The translations under genes were made by a program, and so were the position numbers. A DNA stretch of 64,000 nt from Symsagittifera roscoffensis (lineage: Eukaryota; Xenacoelomorpha; Acoela; Convolutidae): the NCBI RefSeq assembly GCF_963678635.1, contig NC_087066.1, positions 66,437,277 to 66,501,276 on the forward strand. Direction: 5' to 3'. This document shows, piece by piece, positions 1-14,400 of the stretch (positions within the stretch are counted from its first letter, which is position 1; each line of letters begins with the position of its first letter). The notes beneath the pieces are model-generated. The model was not told the origin of the DNA and did not search any database. It saw nothing but the letters and a program-made list of their open reading frames with translations.

Positions 1-1374
1 GTTTTTCCGTGAAAGTGACTGGACGATAAAGTTCTCAATTAGACACCTTATTCTAGTGCCAAGATTTCTGAACGAATTTTAAAATCTCCAGCTCAAACAG
101 TTTCTTATAGGGTTGTAACGACGATTCAAGCAAGGAGAACAAAAAAAGCAATGGTCTCTGTTTTTGTGGTGAAAGTTATCTAACACCAACTGGTCTTTAT
201 TCCTATCACTGTTTTGAACGACGGCTTCCTAGCTCACTCCAAAGTTTAAAAAAGCAGAAAATCAATTAGTCTCGAACAGCAAAAGTCTCGAAAGTTATTT
301 TCCAGGACTCGAATTTTTTATTCGGGGTTTTTTTTGACAATTGTATTCAAAATTTTATCTTTTTTCTTGGCTTGGAAAAGAAATGAATTGAACAAATTTG
401 GTTACCAGTAAATCATGTGTCAGAAAACCTAAAAATGTTTAGGAATGTTGATTTTTGTTATGACAAGCACTCAACACCCCGATAAACAAGAAGATAGTAA
501 GAGAGAAATAATACGCAAAAAAATGCTTCTCAAGTTTACAAAAACTTGTTTTCGGTTCATTTCGTTAGAAAAAGTCCGTTTTGTCCGAATTTTATCTCAA
601 TCCACTTTTAGCGAAACATCAAGAAAACTAAGTAAAGTTTGGACATCAGGTAGTTGTAAGTTTTCCAGAAATTTTTTTTGTTTGAACTTTTCTGGAAAAG
701 ACATGCGGACTAAATAATATTTTAGGAATTACAATTATGAAGTGCAACCGTGAATTCTACCATAGTTTTATAGTTTTACATTTTATTTCAGTTTTTTTGC
801 TCAAGTTAAATTATGCAGAGGGAACTGAAAAAATTGCATTAAGTAGTATGAGAAAGCTTGGAAGTTTTTCAGAGAATCTTTTCCAAAGACTGCTTTTTGT
901 TCTCATAACTTCTTTCAACAGCCACAGGTTATTTGACGATTTCCATCTGTTTTGTCACAATTCGCAATTAGAAACATAAATTCTAGGGTAAATGTGTCTC
1001 GAGAATTTTTTCTTCTTGAGTTGAAACGGTTGCTAGTGGGGTTATAACATAATTCAAACAAGGAGATCAGAAAAAAATTAGTTGTCTGAATTTGTAGTGA
1101 AAGTTACCTGACACCAACGTCTTAGTTCTAATCAATGTTTTGTACGACGGCTTCCTCGCTCACTCCAAATTTATCAAAAGCAGAAAACCAATTAATCGAA
1201 CACCAAAATCTCAAAAGTTAACTTCCAGGTCTCGAGTTTATTATTCTGGTATTAAACCGATACTTTTCGTTAAAAATTTGTCATTTTTCTGGGCTTGGAG
1301 AACCGAAGTGAATTGAACAAATTTAATAATCAATAACTTTTTTTTCAGAAAACCTCAAAAAAATTAATAATATG
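1..1374. repeat. 1.6-kb dimer fragment, copy of 10118-11491
   Basis: Position 1 begins with the short-unit landmark GTTTTTCCGTG and is collinear with 10118 at a constant offset of 10117 bases. It runs through the long-unit block to an abrupt junction at about 1374, where an AATAATATG sequence jumps into TTCAATTAGACACC. The same junction recurs at 11491, so this fragment and the 5086-bp unit share a rearranged ancestor. Confidence 0.85.
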
Positions 1375-4300
1375 TTCAATTAGACACCTTATTCTAGTGA
1401 CAAGATTTCTGAACGAATTTTAAAAAATCTCCAGCTCAAACAGTTTCTTATAGGGTTGTAACGACGATGCAAGCAGTGAGAACAAAGGAGCAATGGTCTC
1501 TGTTTTTGTAGTGAAAGTTATCTAACACCAACTGGTCTTAATTCCGATCAATGTTTTGTACGACGGCTTCCTAGCTCACTCCAAAATTTAAAAAAAAGCA
1601 GAAAATCAAATAGTTTAACTTCAAAAATCTCAAAATTTAACTTCCAGGTCTCGGTTTTGTTTAAAATTCGGGTATTTAATCGATATTTTTCGTTAAAAAT
1701 TTGTCATTTTTCTGAGCTTGGAGAACAAAAGTGAATTGAACAAATTTGATAACCAGTAGTTTTTATTTCAGAAAACCTTCAAAAAATTTATTAATTTGGT
1801 TGAGTTTTTATGACAACCACTTTTCACCCCGAGAAACAAAAAAGTAATACTTGGAAAATGACACGCAAAAAAAACGCTCCTGATTTTTCTGGAAACTTGT
1901 TAAGTAAACTTTTTGGTGATTTTTCTTCTCTACTGAGGTCATATCATGGTTACGACGCAAACTCTCAGTTGTGCAAATGTTAATAATTTTGAAAGTGATT
2001 CATGGCAAGTTTCTGGGTTTGTTTTTCCGTGAAAGTGACTGGACGATAAAGTTCTCAATTAGACACCTTATTCTAGTGCCAAGATTTCTGAACGAATTTT
2101 AAAATCTCCAGCTCAAACAGTTTCTTATAGGGTTGTAACGACGATGCAAGCAGTGAGAACAAAGGAGCAATGGTCTCTGTTTTTGTAGTGAAAGTGATCT
2201 AACACCAACTGGTCTTAATTCCAATCAATGTTTTGTACGACGGCTTCCTAGCTCACTCCAAAATTTAAAAAAAAAGCAGAAAATCAAATAGTTTAACATC
2301 AAAAATCTCAAAATTTAACTTCCAGGTCTCGGTTTTATTTAAAATTCGGGTATTTAATCGATATTTTTCGTTAAAAATTTGTCATTTTTCTGAGCTTGGA
2401 GAACAAAAGTGAATTGAACAAATTTGATAACCAGTAGTTTTTATTTCAGAAAACCTTCAAAAAATTTATTAATTTGGTTGAGTTTTTATGACAACCACTT
2501 TTCACCCCGAGAAACAAAAAAGTAATACTTGGAAAATGACACGCAAAAAAAACGCTCCTGATTTTTCTGGAAACTTGTTAAGTAAACTTTTTGGTGATTT
2601 TTCTTCTCTACTGAGGTCATATCATGGTTACGACGCAAACTCTCAGTTGTGCAAATGTTAATAATTTTGAAAGTGATTCATGGCAAGTTTCTGGGTTTGT
2701 TTTTCCGTGAAAGTGACTGGACGATAAAGTTCTCAATTAGACACCTTATTCTAGTGCCGAGATTTCTGAACGAATTTTAAAATCTCCAGCTCAAACAGTT
2801 TCTTATATGGATGTAACGACGATTCAAGCAATGAGAACAAAAAAGCAATGGTCTTTGTTTTCGTGGTGAAAGTTATCTGACACCAACTGGTCTTAATGCC
2901 AATCAATGTTTTGTACGACGGCTTCCTAGCTCACTCCAAAGTTCAAAAAAAAAGCAGAAAATCAAATAGTTTAACATCAAAAATCTCAAAATTTAACTTC
3001 CATGTCTCGGTTTTATTTAATATTCGGGTATTTAATCGATGTTTTTTGTTGAAAATTTGTCATTTTTTGAGCTTGGAGAACAAAAGTGAATTGAACAAAT
3101 TTGATAACCAGTAGTTTTTATTTCAGAAAACCTTCAAAAAATTTATTAATTTGGTTGAGTTTTTATGATAACCACTTTTCACCCCGAGAAACAAAAAAGT
3201 AATACTTAAAAAATGACACGCAAAAAAAACGCTCCTGATTTTTCTGGAAACTTGTTAAATAAACTTTTTGGTGATTTTTCTTCTCTACTGAGGTCATATC
3301 ATGGTTACGACGCAAACTCTCAGTTGTGCAAATGTTAATAATTTTGAAAGTGATTCATGGCAAGTTTCTGGGTTTGTTTTTCCGTGAAAGTGACTGGACG
3401 ATAAAGTTCTCAATTAGACACCTTATTCTAGTGCCAAGATTTCTGAACGATTTTTAAAATCTCCAGCTCAAACAGTTTCTTATAGGGTTGTAACGACGAT
3501 GCAAGCAGTGAGAACAAAGGAGCAATAGTCTCTGTTTTTGTAGTAAAAGTTATCTAACACCAACTGGTCTTAATTCCAATCAATGTTTTGTACGACGGCT
3601 TCCTAGCTCACTCCAAAATTTAAAAAAAAAGCAGAAAATCAAATAGTTTAACATCAAAAATCTCAAAATTTAACTTCCAGGTCTCGGTTTTATTTAAAAT
3701 TCGGGTATTTAATCGATATTTTTCGTTAAAAATTTGTCATTTTTCTGAGCTTGGAGAACAAAAGTGAATTGAACAAATTTGATAACCAGTAGTTTTTATT
3801 TCAGAAAACCTTCAAAAAATTTATTAATTTGGTTGAGTTTTTATGACAACCACTTTTCACCCCGAGAAACAAAAAAGTAATACTTGGAAAATGACACGCA
3901 AAAAAAACGCTCCTGATTTTTCTGGAAACTTGTTAAGTAAACTTTTTGGTGATTTTTCTTCTCTACTGAGGTCATATCATGGTTACGACGCAAACTCTCA
4001 GTTGTGCAAATGTTAATAATTTTGAAAGTGATTCATGGCAAGTTTCTGGGTTTGTTTTTCCGTGAAAGTGACTGGACGATAAAGTTCTCAATTAGACACC
4101 TTATTCTAGGGTCAAGATTTCTGAACGAATTTTAAAATCTTCAGCTCAAACAGTTTCTTATAAGGTTGTAACGACGATCCAAGCAGTGAGAATAAAAAAA
4201 ACAATGGTCTCTGTTTTTGTGGTTAAAGTTATCTAACACCAACCGGTCTTAATTACAATCTATATTTTGTACGACGGCTTCCTAGCTCACTCCAAATTTG

Positions 4301-6406
4301 AAACAAAGCAGAAAATCAATTATTCGAACTTCAAGAATCACAAAAGTTAACTTCCAGGTCTCGGTTTTATTTTAAATTCGGGTAGTTAATCGATAATTTT
4401 CGTTATAAGTTTGTCATTTTTCTGGGCTTGGAGAACAAAAGTGAATTGAAGCAGAAAATCAAATAGTTTAACATCAAAAATCTCAAAATTTAACTTCCAG
4501 GTCTCGGTTTTATTTAAAATTCGGGTATTTAATCGATATTTTTCGTTAAAAATTTGTCATTTTTCTGAGCTTGGAGAACAAAAGTGAATTGAACAAATTT
4601 GATAACCAGTAGTTTTTATTTCAGAAAACCTTCAAAAAATTTATTAATTTGGTTGAGTTTTTATGACAACCACTTTTCACCCCGAGAAACAAAAAAGTAA
4701 TACTTGGAAAATGACACGCAAAAAAAACGCTCCTGATTTTTCTGGAAACTTGTTAAGTAAACTTTTTGGTGATTTTTCTTCTCTACTGAGGTCATATCAT
4801 GGTTACGACGCAAACTCTCAGTTGTGCAAATGTTAATAATTTTGAAAGTGATTCATGGCAAGTTTCTGGGTTTGTTTTTCCGTGAAAGTGACTGGACGAT
4901 AAAGTTCTCAATTAGACACCTTATTCTAGGGTCAAGATTTCTGAACGAATTTTAAAATCTTCAGCTCAAACAGTTTCTTATAAGGTTGTAACGACGATCC
5001 AAGCAGTGAGAATAAAAAAAACAATGGTCTCTGTTTTTGTGGTTAAAGTTATCTAACACCAACCGGTCTTAATTACAATCTATATTTTGTACGACGGCTT
5101 CCTAGCTCACTCCAAATTTGAAACAAAGCAGAAAATCAATTATTCGAACATCAAGAATCACAAAAGTTAACTTCCAGGTCTCGGTTTTATTTTAAATTCG
5201 GGTAGTTAATCGATAATTTTCGTTATAAGTTTGTCATTTTTCTGGGCTTGGAGAACAAAAGTGAATTGAAGCAGAAAATCAAATAGTTTAACATCAAAAA
5301 TCTCAAAATTTAACTTCCAGGTCTCGGTTTTATTTAAAATTCGGGTATTTAATCGATATTTTTCGTTAAAAATTTGTCATTTTTCTGAGCTTGGAAAACA
5401 AAAGTGAATTGAACAAATTTGATAACCAGTAGTTTTTATTTCAGAAAACCTTCAAAAAATTTATTAAATTGGTTGAGTTTTTATGACAACCACTTTTCAC
5501 CCCGAGAAACAAAAAAGTAATACTTGAAAAATGACACGCAAAAAAACGCTCCTGATTTTTCTGGAAACTTGTTAAATAAACTTTTTGGTGAGTTTTCTTC
5601 TCTACTGAGGTCATATCATGGTTACGACGCAAACTCTCAGTTGTGCAAATGTTAATAATTTTGAAAGTGATTCATGGCAAGTTTCTGGGTTTGTTTTTCC
5701 GTGAAAGTGACTGGACGATAAAGTTCTCAATTAGACACCTTATTCTAGTGACAAGATTTCTGAACGAATTTTAAAAAATCTCCAGCTCAAACAGTTTCTT
5801 ATAGGGTTGTAACGACGATGCAAGCAGTGAGAACAAAGGAGCAATGGTCTCTGTTTTTGTAGTGAAAGTTATCTAACACCAACTGGTCTTAATTCCGATC
5901 AATGTTTTGTACGACGGCTTCCTAGCTCACTCCAAAATTTAAAAAAAAGCAGAAAATCAAATAGTTTAACTTCAAAAATCTCAAAATTTAACTTCCAGGT
6001 CTCGGTTTTATTTAAAATTCGGGTATTTAATCGATATTTTTCGTTAAAAATTTGTCATTTTTCTGAGCTTGGAGAACAAAAGTGAATTGAACAAATTTGA
6101 TAACCAGTAGTTTTTATTTCAGAAAACCTTAAAAAAATTTATTAATTTGGTTGAGTTTTTATGACAACCACTTTTCACCCCGAGAAACAAAAAAGTAATA
6201 CTTGAAAAATGACACGCAAAAAAAAACGCTCCTGATTTTTCTGGAAACTTGTTAAATAAACTTTTTGGTGATTTTTCTTCTCTACTGAGGTCATATCATG
6301 GTTACGACGCAAACTCTCAGTTGTGCAAATGTTAATAATTTTGAAAGTGATTCATGGCAAGTTTCTGGGTTTGTTTTTCCGTGAAAGTGACTGGACGATA
6401 AAGTTC
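1375..6406. repeat. Tandem short satellite units of 678-820 bp
   Basis: The landmark GTTTTTCCGT occurs at 2021, 2699, 3375, 4053, 4873, 5692 and 6372, giving spacings of 678, 676, 678, 820, 819 and 680 bases. The two 820-bp units are longer because a piece of about 142 bp, starting at GCAGAAAATCAA and ending at GTGAATTGAA, is present twice in a row (about 4310-4594 and again one unit later). Neighbouring units are almost identical, which indicates recent homogenisation. No coding signal is seen. Confidence 0.88.
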
Positions 6407-9400
6407 TCAATTAGACACCTTATTCTAGTGCCAAGAATTCTGAACGAATTTTAAAATCTCCAGCTCAAACAGTTTCTTATAGGGTTGTAACGACGATGGA
6501 AGCAGTGAGAACAAAGGAGCAATGGTCTCTGTTTTTGTAGTGAAAGTTATCTAACACCAACCGGTCTCAATTCCAATCCATGTTTTGTACGACGGCTTCC
6601 TAGCTCACTCCAAGTTTGAAAAAAAGCAGAAAATCAATTAGTCGAATATCAAATATCTCAAAAGTTAACTTCCAGGTCTCGGTTTTATTTTAAATTCGGG
6701 TTTTAAATCGATAATTTTTGTTAAAATTTGTCTTTTTTCTGGGCTGGGAGAACAAAAGTGAATTGAAAAATTTTGATAACCGGTAGTTTTTGTTTCATTT
6801 GGTTTAAAAAATCAAGTTTTGTCCGATTTTTATCTCAATCCAATTTAAACGAAACATCAAAGAAACTAAGTGAAAATTGGAAATCAAGTAGTTAAAAGTT
6901 TTCAAGACGATTTTTTTGCTTGAATTTTTCTGGAAATGACCTTGGGATTAAGTATTAATTTAGGAATCACAATTATGAAGTGCAACAGTGAATTCTACCA
7001 TAGTATTATAGTTTTCCTTCATATTTTCGTTGTTTTTTTGCTCAAGTTAAATTATGCAGCACGAGTTGAAAAATTTTCATAAAGTAGAATGAGAATATTT
7101 GGAAGTTTTTGAAGGAATCTTTTTCAAAGACTGGATTTTGTTCTCATAACTTTTTTCAACCGCAGAATTTATTTGAGGGTTTTCAGCTGTTTTGTCACAA
7201 TTTTCAATTAGAAACATAAATTCTAGGGTTAAGGAGTCTCGACGATATTTTCATCTTGAGTTGAAACATTTGCTAGTGGGGTTATATCAAAATTCAAACA
7301 TGATCTGAAAAATATTGTCTCTGAATTTGTAGTGAAAGTTATCTGACACTATCGTCTTAATTCTAATCAATGTTTTGTACGACGTCTTCCTCGCTCACTC
7401 CAAAATTTAAAAAACAAAGCAGAAATTTAATTGGTCTCGAACAACAAAAATCTCAAGTTCTCGAGTTTATTATTCGGGTATACAATCGATAAGTTTCGTT
7501 AAAAACTTGTCTTTTCTTCTGGGCTCGGAGATTAGAAGTGAATTGAACGAAATTGATAATCAGTAGTTTTTATTTCAGAAAACCTTCAAAAAATTTATTA
7601 ATTTGGTTGAGTTTTTATGACAACCACTTTTCACCCCGAGAAACAAAAAAATAGTACTTCAAAAATGATACGCAAAAAAACGCTCTGAATTTTCTTGAAA
7701 CTTTTCGAAGAAAACTTTTTTTGTGGTTTAATCATGGTAACAGCGCAAACTCGCAGTTCAGGTAATATCATGGTAACGGCGCAAACTCGCAGTTGTGCAA
7801 ATGTTATTAATTTTGACAGTGATTCAAGGCAAGTTTCTCGGTTTTTTTTGTGAATGTGACTGGGCGATTTAGTTCTCAATTAGACACCTTATTCTAGGGT
7901 TAGGATTTCTGAACGGTTTTTTGAAACCTCGAGCTCAAACAGTTTCTTATATGGATGTAACGACGATTCAAGCAATGAGAACAAAAAAGCAATGGTCTTT
8001 GTTTTCGTGGTGAAAGTTATCTGACACCAACTGGTCTTAATGCCAATCAATGTTTTGTACGACGGCTTCCTAGCTCACTCCAAAGTTCAAAAAAAAAGCA
8101 GAAAATCAAATAGTTTAACATCAAAAATCTCAAAATTTAACTTCCATGTCTCGGTTTTATTTAATATTCGGGTATTTAATCGATATTTTTTGTTGAAAAT
8201 TTGTCATTTTTTGAGCTTGGAGAACAAAAGTGAATTGAACAAATTTGATAACCAGTAGTTTTTATTTCAGAAAACCTTCGAAAAATTTATTAATTTGGTT
8301 GAGTTTTTATGACAACCACTTTTCACCCCGAGAAACAAAAAAGTAATACTTGAAAAATGACACGCAAAAAAAACGCTCCTGATTTTTCTGGAAACTTGTT
8401 AAATAAACTTTTTGGTGATTTTTCTTCTCTACTGAGGTCATATCATGGTTACGACGCAAACTCTCAGTTGTGCAAATGTTAATAATTTTGAAAGTGATTC
8501 ATGGCAAGTTTCTGGGTTTGTTTTTCCGTGAAAGTGACTGGACGATAAAGTTCTCAATTAGACACCTTATTCTAGTGCCAAGATTTCTGAACGAATTTTA
8601 AAATCTCCAGCTCAAACAGTTTCTTTTAGGGTTGTAACGACGATTCAAGCAAGGAGAACAAAAAAAGCAATGGTCTCTGTTTTTGTGGTGAAAATTATCT
8701 AACACCAACTGGTCTTTATTCCTATCAATGTTTTGAACGACGGCTTCCTAGCTAACTCCAAAGTTTAAAAAAGCAGAAAATCAATTAGTCTCGAACAGCA
8801 AAAGTCTCGAAAATTATTTTCCAGGACTCGAATTTTTTATTCGGGTTTTTTTTTGACAATTGTATTCAAAATTTTATCTTTTTTCTTGGCTTGGAAAAGA
8901 AATGAATTGAACAAATTTGGTTACCAGTAATTCATGTGTCAGAAAACCTAAAAAATGTTTAGGAATGTTGATTTTTGTTATGACAAGCACTCAACACCCC
9001 GATAAACAAGAAGATAGTAAGTGAGAAATAATACGCAAAAAAATGCTTCTCAAGTTTACGAAAACTTGTTTTCGGTTCATTTCGTTAGAAAAAGTCCGTT
9101 TTGTCCGAATTTTATCTCAATCCACTTTTAGCGAAACATCAAGAAAACTAAGTAAACTTTGGACATCAGGTAGTTGTAAGTTTTCCAGAAATTTTTTTTG
9201 TTTGAACTTTTCTGGAAAAGACATGGGGACTAAATATTATTTTAGGAATTACAATTATGAAGTGCAACCGTGAATTCTACCATAGTTTTATAGTTTTCCA
9301 TTTTATTTCAGTTTTTTGCTCAAGTTAAATTATGCAGAGGGAACTGAAAAATTTGCATTAAGTAGTATGAGAAAGCTTGGAAGTTTTTCAGAGAATCTTT

Positions 9401-11492
9401 TCCAAAGACTGCTTTTTGTTCTCATAACTTCTTTCAACAGCCACAGGTTATTTGACGATTTCCATCTGTTTTGTCACAATTCGCAATTAGAAACATAAAT
9501 TCTTGGGTAAATGTGTCTCGACGATTTTTTCTTCTTGAGTTGAAACGGTTGCTAGTGGGGTTATAACATAATTCAAACAAGGAGATCAGAAAAAAATTAG
9601 TTGTCTGAATTTGTAGTGAAAGTTACCTGACACCAACGTCTTAGTTCTAATCAATGTTTTGTACGACGGCTTCCTCGCTCACTCCAAACTTATCAAAAGC
9701 AGAAAACCAATTAATCGAACATCAAAAATCTCAAAAGTTAACTTCCAGGTCTCGAGTTTATTATTCGGGTATTAAACCGATACTTTTCGTTAAAAATTTG
9801 TCATTTTTCTGGGCTTGGAGAACCGAAGTGAATTGAACAAATTTAATAATCAATAATTTTTATTTCAGAAAACCTCAAAAAAGTTAATAATATGGTTAGT
9901 TTTTTTGCGGACCACTTTTCACTCCGAGAAACAAAAAAATAGTACTTGAAAAACGATACGCAAAAAAAACACGCTCCTGAAGTTTCTGGAAATTTTTTAA
10001 ATAAACTTTTTGGTGATTTTTGTTCTCTATTGAGGTAAGATCTTGGTTTCGGTGCAAACTCTCAGTTGTGCAAATGTTAATAATTTTGAAAGTGATTCAT
10101 GGCAAGTTTCTGGGTTTGTTTTTCCGTGAAAGTGACTGGACGATAAAGTTCTCAATTAGACACCTTATTCTAGTGCCAAGATTTCTGAACGAATTTTAAA
10201 ATCTCCAGCTCAAACAGTTTCTTATAGGGTTGTAACGACGATTCAAGCAAGGAGAACAAAAAAAGCAATGGTCTCTGTTTTTGTGGTGAAAGTTATCTAA
10301 CACCAACTGGTCTTTATTCCTATCAATGTTTTGAACGACGGCTTCCTAGCTCACTCCAAAGTTTAAAAAAGCAGAAAATCAATTAGTCTCGAACAGCAAA
10401 AGTCTCGAAAGTTATTTTCCAGGACTCGAATTTTTTATTCGGGGTTTTTTTTGACAATTGTATTCAAAATTTTATCTTTTTTCTTGGCTTGGAAAAGAAA
10501 TGAATTGAACAAATTTGGTTACCAGTAAATCATGTGTCAGAAAACCTAAAAATGTTTAGGAATGTTGATTTTTGTTATGACAAGCACTCAACACCCCGAT
10601 AAACAAGAAGATAGTAAGAGAGAAATAATACGCAAAAAAATGCTTCTCAAGTTTACAAAAACTTGTTTTCGGTTCATTTCGTTAGAAAAAGTCCGTTTTG
10701 TCCGAATTTTATCTCAATCCACTTTTAGCGAAACATCAAGAAAACTAAGTAAAGTTTGGACATCAGGTAGTTGTAAGTTTTCCAGAAATTTTTTTTGTTT
10801 GAACTTTTCTGGAAAAGACATGCGGACTAAATAATATTTTAGGAATTACAATTATGAAGTGCAACCGTGAATTCTACCATAGTTTTATAGTTTTACATTT
10901 TATTTCAGTTTTTTTGCTCAAGTTAAATTATGCAGAGGGAACTGAAAAAATTGCATTAAGTAGTATGAGAAAGCTTGGAAGTTTTTCAGAGAATCTTTTC
11001 CAAAGACTGCTTTTTGTTCTCATAACTTCTTTCAACAGCCACAGGTTATTTGACGATTTCCATCTGTTTTGTCACAATTCGCAATTAGAAACATAAATTC
11101 TAGGGTAAATGTGTCTCGAGAATTTTTTCTTCTTGAGTTGAAACGGTTGCTAGTGGGGTTATAACATAATTCAAACAAGGAGATCAGAAAAAAATTAGTT
11201 GTCTGAATTTGTAGTGAAAGTTACCTGACACCAACGTCTTAGTTCTAATCAATGTTTTGTACGACGGCTTCCTCGCTCACTCCAAATTTATCAAAAGCAG
11301 AAAACCAATTAATCGAACACCAAAATCTCAAAAGTTAACTTCCAGGTCTCGAGTTTATTATTCTGGTATTAAACCGATACTTTTCGTTAAAAATTTGTCA
11401 TTTTTCTGGGCTTGGAGAACCGAAGTGAATTGAACAAATTTAATAATCAATAACTTTTTTTTCAGAAAACCTCAAAAAAATTAATAATATGT
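6407..11492. repeat. 5086-bp higher-order repeat, copy 1
   Basis: This block recurs immediately downstream at a constant offset of 5086 bases. It contains a diverged unit (about 6790-7570), short units with an S-type block near 8523, and two long units near 9272 and 10865. By eye the two copies differ at only a few positions, for example near 6434 and 7165. The right edge is the AATAATATG/TTCAATTAG junction at 11491-11493. Confidence 0.88.
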
Positions 11493-14400
11493 TCAATTAG
11501 ACACCTTATTCTAGTGACAAGATTTCTGAACGAATTTTAAAATCTCCAGCTCAAACAGTTTCTTATAGGGTTGTAACGACGATGGAAGCAGTGAGAACAA
11601 AGGAGCAATGGTCTCTGTTTTTGTAGTGAAAGTTATCTAACACCAACCGGTCTCAATTCCAATCCATGTTTTGTACGACGGCTTCCTAGCTCACTCCAAG
11701 TTTGAAAAAAAGCAGAAAATCAATTAGTCGAATATCAAATATCTCAAAAGTTAACTTCCAGGTCTCGGTTTTATTTTAAATTCGGGTTTTAAATCGATAA
11801 TTTTTGTTAAAATTTGTCTTTTTTCTGGGCTGGGAGAACAAAAGTGAATTGAAAAATTTTGATAACCGGTAGTTTTTGTTTCATTTGGTTTAAAAAATCA
11901 AGTTTTGTCCGATTTTTATCTCAATCCAATTTAAACGAAACATCAAAGAAACTAAGTGAAAATTGGAAATCAAGTAGTTAAAAGTTTTCAAGACGATTTT
12001 TTTGCTTGAATTTTTCTGGAAATGACCTTGGGATTAAGTATTAATTTAGGAATCACAATTATGAAGTGCAACAGTGAATTCTACCATAGTATTATAGTTT
12101 TCCTTCATATTTTCGTTGTTTTTTTGCTCAAGTTAAATTATGCAGCACGAGTTGAAAAATTTTCATAAAGTAGAATGAGAATATTTGGAAGTTTTTGAAG
12201 GAATCTTTTTCAAAGACTGGATTTTGTTCTCATAACTTTTTTCAACCGCAGAATTTATTTGAGGATTTTCAGCTGTTTTGTCACAATTTTCAATTAGAAA
12301 CATAAATTCTAGGGTTAAGGAGTCTCGACGATATTTTCATCTTGAGTTGAAACATTTGCTAGTGGGGTTATATCAAAATTCAAACATGATCTGAAAAATA
12401 TTGTCTCTGAATTTGTAGTGAAAGTTATCTGACACTATCGTCTTAATTCTAATCAATGTTTTGTACGACGTCTTCCTCGCTCACTCCAAAATTTAAAAAA
12501 CAAAGCAGAAATTTAATTGGTCTCGAACAACAAAAATCTCAAGTTCTCGAGTTTATTATTCGGGTATACAATCGATAAGTTTCGTTAAAAACTTGTCTTT
12601 TCTTCTGGGCTCGGAGATTAGAAGTGAATTGAACGAAATTGATAATCAGTAGTTTTTATTTCAGAAAACCTTCAAAAAATTTATTAATTTGGTTGAGTTT
12701 TTATGACAACCACTTTTCACCCCGAGAAACAAAAAAATAGTACTTCAAAAATGATACGCAAAAAAACGCTCTGAATTTTCTTGAAACTTTTCGAAGAAAA
12801 CTTTTTTTGTGGTTTAATCATGGTAACAGCGCAAACTCGCAGTTCAGGTAATATCATGGTAACGGCGCAAACTCGCAGTTGTGCAAATGTTATTAATTTT
12901 GACAGTGATTCAAGGCAAGTTTCTCGGTTTTTTTTGTGAATGTGACTGGGCGATTTAGTTCTCAATTAGACACCTTATTCTAGGGTTAGGATTTCTGAAC
13001 GGTTTTTTGAAACCTCGAGCTCAAACAGTTTCTTATATGGATGTAACGACGATTCAAGCAATGAGAACAAAAAAGCAATGGTCTTTGTTTTCGTGGTGAA
13101 AGTTATCTGACACCAACTGGTCTTAATGCCAATCAATGTTTTGTACGACGGCTTCCTAGCTCACTCCAAAGTTCAAAAAAAAAGCAGAAAATCAAATAGT
13201 TTAACATCAAAAATCTCAAAATTTAACTTCCATGTCTCGGTTTTATTTAATATTCGGGTATTTAATCGATATTTTTTGTTGAAAATTTGTCATTTTTTGA
13301 GCTTGGAGAACAAAAGTGAATTGAACAAATTTGATAACCAGTAGTTTTTATTTCAGAAAACCTTCGAAAAATTTATTAATTTGGTTGAGTTTTTATGACA
13401 ACCACTTTTCACCCCGAGAAACAAAAAAGTAATACTTGAAAAATGACACGCAAAAAAAACGCTCCTGATTTTTCTGGAAACTTGTTAAATAAACTTTTTG
13501 GTGATTTTTCTTCTCTACTGAGGTCATATCATGGTTACGACGCAAACTCTCAGTTGTGCAAATGTTAATAATTTTGAAAGTGATTCATGGCAAGTTTCTG
13601 GGTTTGTTTTTCCGTGAAAGTGACTGGACGATAAAGTTCTCAATTAGACACCTTATTCTAGTGCCAAGATTTCTGAACGAATTTTAAAATCTCCAGCTCA
13701 AACAGTTTCTTTTAGGGTTGTAACGACGATTCAAGCAAGGAGAACAAAAAAAGCAATGGTCTCTGTTTTTGTGGTGAAAATTATCTAACACCAACTGGTC
13801 TTTATTCCTATCAATGTTTTGAACGACGGCTTCCTAGCTAACTCCAAAGTTTAAAAAAGCAGAAAATCAATTAGTCTCGAACAGCAAAAGTCTCGAAAAT
13901 TATTTTCCAGGACTCGAATTTTTTATTCGGGTTTTTTTTTGACAATTGTATTCAAAATTTTATCTTTTTTCTTGGCTTGGAAAAGAAATGAATTGAACAA
14001 ATTTGGTTACCAGTAATTCATGTGTCAGAAAACCTAAAAAATGTTTAGGAATGTTGATTTTTGTTATGACAAGCACTCAACACCCCGATAAACAAGAAGA
14101 TAGTAAGTGAGAAATAATACGCAAAAAAATGCTTCTCAAGTTTACGAAAACTTGTTTTCGGTTCATTTCGTTAGAAAAAGTCCGTTTTGTCCGAATTTTA
14201 TCTCAATCCACTTTTAGCGAAACATCAAGAAAACTAAGTAAACTTTGGACATCAGGTAGTTGTAAGTTTTCCAGAAATTTTTTTTGTTTGAACTTTTCTG
14301 GAAAAGACATGGGGACTAAATATTATTTTAGGAATTACAATTATGAAGTGCAACCGTGAATTCTACCATAGTTTTATAGTTTTCCATTTTATTTCAGTTT